From assembly GCA_007124395.1 (NCBI GenBank), contig SLFF01000349.1, forward strand, positions 1-5,906: DNA of 5,906 nucleotides, read 5' to 3'. The position numbers were made by a program, and so were the translations under genes. This DNA is from Thermomicrobiaceae bacterium. GTDB taxonomy: Bacteria > Chloroflexota > Chloroflexia > Thermomicrobiales > Thermomicrobiaceae. Every line of letters begins with the position of its first letter. The first letter of the stretch is position 1. Positions 1 to 4,083 of this stretch are shown in pieces. The notes below the pieces were generated by a model, which was not told the DNA's origin, did not search any database, and saw only the letters and a program-made list of their open reading frames with translations.

Positions 1-854
1 CCGACGCTGAGGATGATATGCAGGCCGACCTGCAGGAAGAAGGAGCTAACCTGCTCCGAGAAGTCGAGCGTATGGAGCTTCAGCTCGTCCTGAATGGCCC
101 GTATGACAACCACGATGCCCTGCTGTCAGTACATGCCGGTACAGGTGGCGTCGATGCCCAGGACTGGGCCGAGATGCTCATCCGGATGTATCTCCGCTGG
201 GCAAGCAGTCAGGGATTCTCCAGTAAGGTGCTCGACCGGACTGAAGGCGAAGAAGCGGGCATCAAGAGTGCCACAATCGAAATTCGTGGCCCCTATGCCT
301 TTGGCTATCTCCGGAGCGAGGCCGGGACGCATCGTCTGGTCCGACTGTCACCGTTCGACGCGGCACACCGGCGCCATACGTCCTTTGCTCTGGTTGAAGT
401 GCTCCCAGAGGTCGACGACGCGCCAGAGGTCGAGATTCGCGATGACGATCTCCGGGTCGACACGTTCCGGGCTTCCGGAGCTGGCGGGCAGCACGTCAAC
501 AAGACCGATTCGGCCGTTCGGATAACCCATTTGCCAACCGGCATCGTGGTCACCTGTCAGAACGAGCGGTCCCAGCTTCAGAACCGTGAGACGGCGATGA
601 AGTTTCTCCGCGCCAAGCTGATCGAGATGGCGCTGCGGGAACGCGAAGAAGAGCAATCGAAGATGAAGGGTGAACACATCGCATCCGGCTGGGGCAACCG
701 TATCCGCTCTTACGTCCTGCAGCCATATACGATGGTGACCGATCACCGAACCGAGTTCAGTACCTCGAACGCCAACGGAGTTCTGGAAGGCGGTCTCGGT
801 GAACTCATCGATGCCTACCTGCATCAAAAGCTCGGAGAGGACAATGACGCCTGA
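1..854 (+). CDS. prfB: Peptide chain release factor 2 (RF2), 5' end missing
   Basis: RF2 recognises UAA and UGA stop codons in the ribosomal A site and triggers hydrolysis of peptidyl-tRNA in the cytoplasm. The reading frame is open from the left edge (first full codon at base 3), and 283 residues are visible. The stop-codon-reading tripeptide is SPF (bases 348-356), which marks RF2 rather than RF1 (PxT). The catalytic GGQ (bases 483-491) sits in the context SGAGGQHVNKTDSAVR. The 45-residue distance from SPF to GGQ equals that of E. coli RF2. By that comparison about 90 N-terminal residues are missing, including any programmed frameshift site, which lies near codon 26 where present. The C-terminal part (GWGNRIRSYVL, then VLEGGLGELIDAYL) is normal for the family. 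The gene ends in TGA, a codon RF2 itself reads, and overlaps the next start by 11 bp. The ATG at base 18 is internal, not the real start. Identification is near certain. Confidence 0.97.
   Translation, partial: DAEDDMQADLQEEGANLLREVERMELQLVLNGPYDNHDALLSVHAGTGGVDAQDWAEMLIRMYLRWASSQGFSSKVLDRTEGEEAGIKSATIEIRGPYAFGYLRSEAGTHRLVRLSPFDAAHRRHTSFALVEVLPEVDDAPEVEIRDDDLRVDTFRASGAGGQHVNKTDSAVRITHLPTGIVVTCQNERSQLQNRETAMKFLRAKLIEMALREREEEQSKMKGEHIASGWGNRIRSYVLQPYTMVTDHRTEFSTSNANGVLEGGLGELIDAYLHQKLGEDNDA
834..840 (+). promoter_or_regulatory. Ribosome binding site for the peptidase gene, inside prfB
   Basis: The purine run GGAGAGG lies 3 nt (from its end) to 6 nt (from its GGAG core) before the ATG at 844. 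It sits within the last codons of prfB. It decides the start of the downstream gene, because the longer open frame from base 799 has no comparable site and would add a non-signal-like leader. Confidence 0.75.
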
Positions 855-2289
855 TCTGATCCGACGACAACCAGCGCTCATCCTGCTGTTCTCCCTCGTT
901 CTCGCGCTGTTCGTCGGGCTGGCGACGCCAGCTTTCAGTTCTGATGCGTCAGCACAGGATGGGAACCTGGTCCTCAACGACCAGAGTGTAGAGATCGATT
1001 TCCCACAGCAGATCACTTTCAACCTGGAAATCGACTCACCCGAGCCGGTTCAACGGCTGGAACTCCGGTATCAGCCCGTATTCGCCGATGCGGCCAGTGC
1101 CGAACGCCCTGATTTCGAGCAGGGGGCAACCTCGATAAGCACCAGCTACGAGCTGGATCTACGAACACGGTACCTTCCGCCAGGGATCGATGTCGATTAC
1201 CGCTGGATCATCACGCTCGAGAGCGGCGAGATTCTGGAGACTGAGCAAGAGCGCTTCTTCTTCATCGACAATCGCTACGACTGGCAGGTCAATACCGAAG
1301 ATCTGGTGTCGATCTACTACTACGATGGCGGCTCCGGATTCGGCGATCTCGCAATGGACGTCACCAATCGGACGATTGAACGGTTCGGATCGGATTTCGA
1401 CGTCCAGATCGATGAACCGATCAACATCGTCATCTACGGCAGCGTCAGCGATTTTCAGGACGCATTGCCCTACAACAGCCCCGAGTGGATCGGTGGATTT
1501 GCTGATCCGGGCCAGAATCTGATCGTTGCAGGCATCTCACCGGGAGAAGGTGCGGCCACGGAAATGGGCCGAATGCTGACGCACGAGGTTATCCATCTGC
1601 TTGTGGCGCAGGCCACCTGGAACCCGTTCAACAGTGCCCCGCGATGGCTCGATGAAGGTCTGGCGATCAACTATCAGGAAGTCCGTGAAGAGCGCTTCCG
1701 GCGTGTGCTCGACCTGGCGGTCGACGAAGGACGCCTGATTCCACTCCCGGCACTGCGTTCGAGTTTCCCGAGTGATCCGGACCTGGCGATTCAGTCTTAC
1801 GCTCAGAGTGAGAGCGTGGTTGAGTTCCTCATCGAAAACTACGGTCACGAGGCAATTGCCTCGATTCTGGACGCCTACAGCGAGGGTGTCCCACACAGTG
1901 AAGCTGTGGTTGTGGGCATGGGAATGACCCTTGAAGAGATCGATGACGAATGGACCGCGTGGCTCGGCTACGATGGAGACGCCGCCGGGGTGGATCACAC
2001 CGAAGCGCCGTCACCTGGCACGATGGAGCAAACCGAAGATATGCTCGCCAACTTCGGATTGATGCCCATACTGGTGATCGGTGGCGCCATTGTGGTGATC
2101 ATGGGACTGGTCCGGATGGTGCAGGCCGTGAATGTTCGAGACCTCGATGAAGACGTAAGTCCTGACGTCGAGTATTACGGCCAGGACATGTACGAAGAGG
2201 ACGAATTGTTCGAAGGCGATATGCTTGAAGATGACGCGCTCGAGGACGACGATGACAGGCCCCGCGGGACTCCACCAACCTTGACATGA
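844..2289 (+). CDS. Secreted, membrane-anchored putative zinc metallopeptidase (peptidase MA-like)
   Basis: This is a 481-residue protein. Residues 1-37 form a signal peptide: RR at 7-8, a hydrophobic core at about 10-27 and an ASA cleavage-like motif at 35-37. Residues about 40-140 look beta-rich (alternating short hydrophobic strands ending FFFIDNRYDW), perhaps an Ig-like domain. Residues about 145-390 hold the catalytic part. HEVIH at 247-251 is a zinc-binding HExxH, and WLDEG at 268-272 places Glu271 20 residues after the second His, as in gluzincins. The PRWLDEGLA context is typical of peptidase MA-like proteins. One membrane helix lies at about 406-423, followed by an acidic tail (433-471). 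The predicted topology is catalytic domain outside and tail in the cytoplasm. The start at 844 has a good ribosome site and yields the signal peptide. The mature sequence contains no Lys and no Cys. The gene overlaps prfB by 11 bp, implying translational coupling. Substrate and physiological role are unknown; peptidase activity is inferred from motifs only. Confidence 0.85.
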   Translation: MTPDLIRRQPALILLFSLVLALFVGLATPAFSSDASAQDGNLVLNDQSVEIDFPQQITFNLEIDSPEPVQRLELRYQPVFADAASAERPDFEQGATSISTSYELDLRTRYLPPGIDVDYRWIITLESGEILETEQERFFFIDNRYDWQVNTEDLVSIYYYDGGSGFGDLAMDVTNRTIERFGSDFDVQIDEPINIVIYGSVSDFQDALPYNSPEWIGGFADPGQNLIVAGISPGEGAATEMGRMLTHEVIHLLVAQATWNPFNSAPRWLDEGLAINYQEVREERFRRVLDLAVDEGRLIPLPALRSSFPSDPDLAIQSYAQSESVVEFLIENYGHEAIASILDAYSEGVPHSEAVVVGMGMTLEEIDDEWTAWLGYDGDAAGVDHTEAPSPGTMEQTEDMLANFGLMPILVIGGAIVVIMGLVRMVQAVNVRDLDEDVSPDVEYYGQDMYEEDELFEGDMLEDDALEDDDDRPRGTPPTLT

Positions 2290-2299
2290 CCGGTGTCAA
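2281..2299 (+). repeat. Short inverted repeat over the -35 box
   Basis: TTGACA (2281-2286) and TGTCAA (2294-2299) are perfect reverse complements separated by 7 nt, and the peptidase stop codon lies in the loop. The 6-bp stem is short and has no following T-run, so it does not look like an intrinsic terminator. It may be chance or an operator for an unknown regulator. Confidence 0.35.
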
Positions 2300-2309
2300 T
2301 TGCTAAGCT
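2281..2309 (+). promoter_or_regulatory. Probable housekeeping sigma promoter of the hrcA-grpE-dnaK operon
   Basis: A consensus -35 box, TTGACA, at 2281-2286 is followed after exactly 17 nt by TAAGCT at 2304-2309. The latter matches only 3 of 6 bases of TATAAT, but it is preceded by TGC, giving an extended -10 (TGN). The start of transcription would fall near 2315-2317, placing CIRCE at the very beginning of the transcript, as is usual for HrcA-controlled operons. The -35 box coincides with the last two sense codons (Leu-Thr) of the upstream gene. The weak -10 is the main doubt. Confidence 0.65.
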
Positions 2310-2317
2310 ACCTCGAG

Positions 2318-2344
2318 TTAGCACTCTCGCATGATGAGTGCTAA
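2318..2344 (+). promoter_or_regulatory. CIRCE operator (HrcA binding site)
   Basis: TTAGCACTC (2318-2326), a 9-nt spacer and GAGTGCTAA (2336-2344) form a perfect inverted repeat identical to the CIRCE consensus. HrcA dimers bind CIRCE and repress class I heat-shock operons; heat relieves this. The element begins 8 nt after the predicted -10 box and ends 14 nt before the hrcA ATG. It can therefore block transcription and, as a hairpin in the leader RNA, may also affect message stability or translation, as reported for CIRCE in Bacillus. No second copy precedes grpE or dnaK. Confidence 0.97.
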
Positions 2345-2346
2345 TC

Positions 2347-2354
2347 GGGGTGAT
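2347..2354 (+). promoter_or_regulatory. Ribosome binding site of hrcA
   Basis: GGGGTGAT, whose GGTGAT part is complementary to the 3' end of 16S rRNA, ends 4 nt before the ATG at 2359. It fixes that ATG as the start rather than the in-frame GTG at 2338, which lies inside the right arm of CIRCE. The site follows CIRCE by only 2 nt, so a CIRCE hairpin in the RNA would stand directly next to it. Confidence 0.8.
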
Positions 2355-2358
2355 ACAT

Positions 2359-3399
2359 ATGAGCGACGAGCTGAGCGAACGCCAGCAAAAAATTCTGAAA
2401 CTCATCGTTCAGGAATACGTCCATACCGGACGCGCGGTTGGCTCGAAAGCGCTAATCGACCGGTACAAACTGGGCGTCAGTCCAGCCACGGTTCGCAACG
2501 ATATGGGTATCCTGGAAGATCAGGCGTTTCTCCAGCACCCCCATACGTCCGCTGGGCGTGTGCCAACGGATTCCGGCTATCGCTACTACGTGGAGAACCT
2601 GTTGGGTAACCCGCGGGTCCCGATGAGCGAGCAGATCCGGATCCGGCACCAGTTCAGTCAGGTGGAAATGCAGGTTGCCGCGTCGATGAAGCTGGCGGCG
2701 GCCGTTCTGGCCGAGGCCAGTGGCAACATCGCGCTCATCTCACCACCGCGCAGTATTCAGGAGACCGTTCGGCACTTCGAGCTGATCAGTCTGCGTGACC
2801 ATTTGATACTCCTGATTCTGGTGACTCAGTCTGGAACCGTTCATGAGTCTTTCCTGCACATCGATGATCCGGTGGATCAGGAAACGCTGAGTGCCACCAG
2901 TCGCCAGTTGAACGACGAGATTCGTGACATGCGGCATACGGAGATTCAGCTTCAGGCCAGTCGTCATGAATCGTTTAGCGCCCTGGTGCTGGAACAGATC
3001 GCGGCACTGATGCAGCGCACCGAGCAGGAGAGCACCGCAGAACTTCATTCCGAAGGTCTGGAACGGGCTCTGCGACAACCGGAGTTTTCCCACGGCGGGG
3101 TTGCCCAGCAATTGCTGGAAGTGCTTCGCGGCGGGGCATTACTCTCGGTTCTGTTGCCGCAAGTTCGGCAGAAAGATGATCTGAGGATCTTTATCGGCTC
3201 TGAGAACGTCTCTGATGAACTTCAGTCTTATGGTGTGATCATCGCCCGATACGGGGCAACCAGCGAAGTAACCGGGTTGCTCGGAATTCTGGGCCCGACC
3301 CGGATGCCGTATGACCGATCAATATCGACCGTTAGGTACGTTTCACATCTCCTGAGTGATCTGTTGCGTCACGTTCATGCGGATGAACCAGAACAATGA
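2359..3399 (+). CDS. hrcA: Heat-inducible transcription repressor HrcA
   Basis: HrcA is a cytoplasmic DNA-binding dimer that represses class I heat-shock operons through CIRCE; in Bacillus its folding depends on GroEL. This copy has 346 residues, the usual size. Residues 1-78 form the winged helix-turn-helix: ERQQKILKLIVQEYVHTGRAVGSKAL, then the recognition helix SPATVRNDM (41-49) and the wing with QHPHTSAGRVPTDSGYRYYV (59-78), all classic HrcA sequence. The middle is the GAF-like dimerisation domain with its inserted segment. The C-terminal part contains LRIFIGSEN and the strongly conserved GILGPTRMPYDR motif. It is the first gene of the operon behind a perfect CIRCE, so it should repress itself together with grpE and dnaK. 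No motif is missing. The gene ends in TGA, 55 nt before the preferred grpE start. Confidence 0.97.
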   Translation: MSDELSERQQKILKLIVQEYVHTGRAVGSKALIDRYKLGVSPATVRNDMGILEDQAFLQHPHTSAGRVPTDSGYRYYVENLLGNPRVPMSEQIRIRHQFSQVEMQVAASMKLAAAVLAEASGNIALISPPRSIQETVRHFELISLRDHLILLILVTQSGTVHESFLHIDDPVDQETLSATSRQLNDEIRDMRHTEIQLQASRHESFSALVLEQIAALMQRTEQESTAELHSEGLERALRQPEFSHGGVAQQLLEVLRGGALLSVLLPQVRQKDDLRIFIGSENVSDELQSYGVIIARYGATSEVTGLLGILGPTRMPYDRSISTVRYVSHLLSDLLRHVHADEPEQ

Positions 3400-3440
3400 C
3401 GCGGCCGTTGATCCACACAGGAATACCCGGAAAACCGGAA

Positions 3441-3444
3441 AGGA
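3441..3444 (+). promoter_or_regulatory. Probable ribosome binding site of grpE
   Basis: AGGA in the context GGAAAGGATGG lies 10 nt before the ATG at 3455. The spacing is slightly long, but the alternative in-frame ATGs at 3377 and 3383, inside the end of hrcA, have no purine-rich site before them. A small CCGG-AAAA-CCGG palindrome (3427-3438) lies just upstream of the site. Confidence 0.55.
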
Positions 3445-3454
3445 TGGCGATTTA

Positions 3455-4069
3455 ATGCGCGATCCCAACACTGACGAGCAGACAGACAATCTCAACGGCA
3501 CCGAGGAACAGGACGCTTCCGCCGACGAGGAAACGTCACAGCAGACGAAGACGGGCAGTATGGAAGAGGAACTGGAAAACGAACGCCAGCGTTCCGCTGA
3601 ATACCTCGATCAGGCTCAGCGGGCACGCGCCGAACTGGTGAACTATCGGCGCCGGACCGAAGAAGAACTCGCGCGGATGCAGAAGCTGGCCGGAGAACGC
3701 GTTCTTGCCAAGATCCTGCCGGCGATCGATGACCTCGACCGTGCTATCAAGTCGATGGACGCGGCCGACCGGCAGTCATCCTGGGGCGAGGGCATCATTC
3801 TGGTTCAGAAGAAGATCTGGGGCATGCTCGAATCCGAGGGCGTCTCTCCGATCGAATCACTGGGCAAGCCGTTTGACCCGAGCGTCCATGAGGCCATTTC
3901 GATGCAGGAAGGTGCCGGTGGCGCCACGACGGTCGTTCAGGAATTCCAGCGAGGTTTCATGCTGGGTGACCGGGTTCTCCGACCGGCAATGGTAGTAGTC
4001 GGTTCTGCCGAAGATGCACCAGCTACTGATGAAGATACCGACGATACCGAAACACGCGAAGAACGATAG
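3455..4069 (+). CDS. grpE: Nucleotide exchange factor GrpE
   Basis: GrpE is a cytoplasmic dimer that releases ADP from DnaK, resetting the chaperone cycle, and acts as a thermosensor in some bacteria. From the chosen ATG it has 204 residues, normal for the family. Residues 1-35 are an acidic, disordered-looking leader. Residues about 36-90 form the long dimer helix or coiled coil (MEEELENERQRSAEYL through LAKILPAIDDLDRAI). The C-terminal beta domain carries the GrpE signature, beginning FDPSVHEAI at residue 140 and ending RGFMLGDRVLRPAMVVV. The protein ends in an acidic tail (TDEDTDDTE) encoded partly by a tandem 9-nt repeat at 4034-4051. The start is not fully certain: the frame stays open back into hrcA, and an ATG at 3383 would give 228 residues but lacks a ribosome site. 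The stop lies 14 nt before dnaK, which fits co-translation with its partner. Confidence 0.95.
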   Translation: MRDPNTDEQTDNLNGTEEQDASADEETSQQTKTGSMEEELENERQRSAEYLDQAQRARAELVNYRRRTEEELARMQKLAGERVLAKILPAIDDLDRAIKSMDAADRQSSWGEGIILVQKKIWGMLESEGVSPIESLGKPFDPSVHEAISMQEGAGGATTVVQEFQRGFMLGDRVLRPAMVVVGSAEDAPATDEDTDDTETREER

Positions 4070-4075
4070 AGAGGA
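4069..4075 (+). promoter_or_regulatory. Ribosome binding site of dnaK
   Basis: GAGAGGA lies 8 nt before the ATG at 4084 and begins on the last base of the grpE TAG stop codon, so a ribosome ending grpE is already placed over it. This supports translational coupling of grpE and dnaK. Confidence 0.8.
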
Positions 4076-4083
4076 ACGAATCA

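Noticed and set aside
799..843. Upstream extension of the peptidase gene to base 799
   Set aside because: It lies wholly inside prfB, lacks a ribosome site and would put a polar 15-residue leader, with the only Lys and Cys of the frame, ahead of a clean signal peptide starting at 844.
348..1022. Minus-strand open frame of 224 codons across the prfB/peptidase junction
   Set aside because: It runs opposite strongly supported coding sequence on both sides of the junction, and its translation shows no recognisable motif. It is a shadow frame.
2338..2358. GTG start of hrcA at 2338
   Set aside because: It is inside the right arm of CIRCE and has no ribosome site. The ATG at 2359 has GGGGTGAT 4 nt before it, and HrcA proteins normally begin just before the conserved ERQ helix.
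3427..3438. CCGG-AAAA-CCGG palindrome between hrcA and grpE as a terminator
   Set aside because: The stem is only 4 bp and no T-run follows. Terminating here would cut grpE and dnaK off from the only promoter seen.
4034..4051. Tandem 9-nt repeat at the 3' end of grpE
   Set aside because: Two near-identical copies encode Asp-Thr-Asp/Glu repeats in a disordered acidic tail. This is ordinary low-complexity sequence and shows no sign of a mobile or regulatory element.
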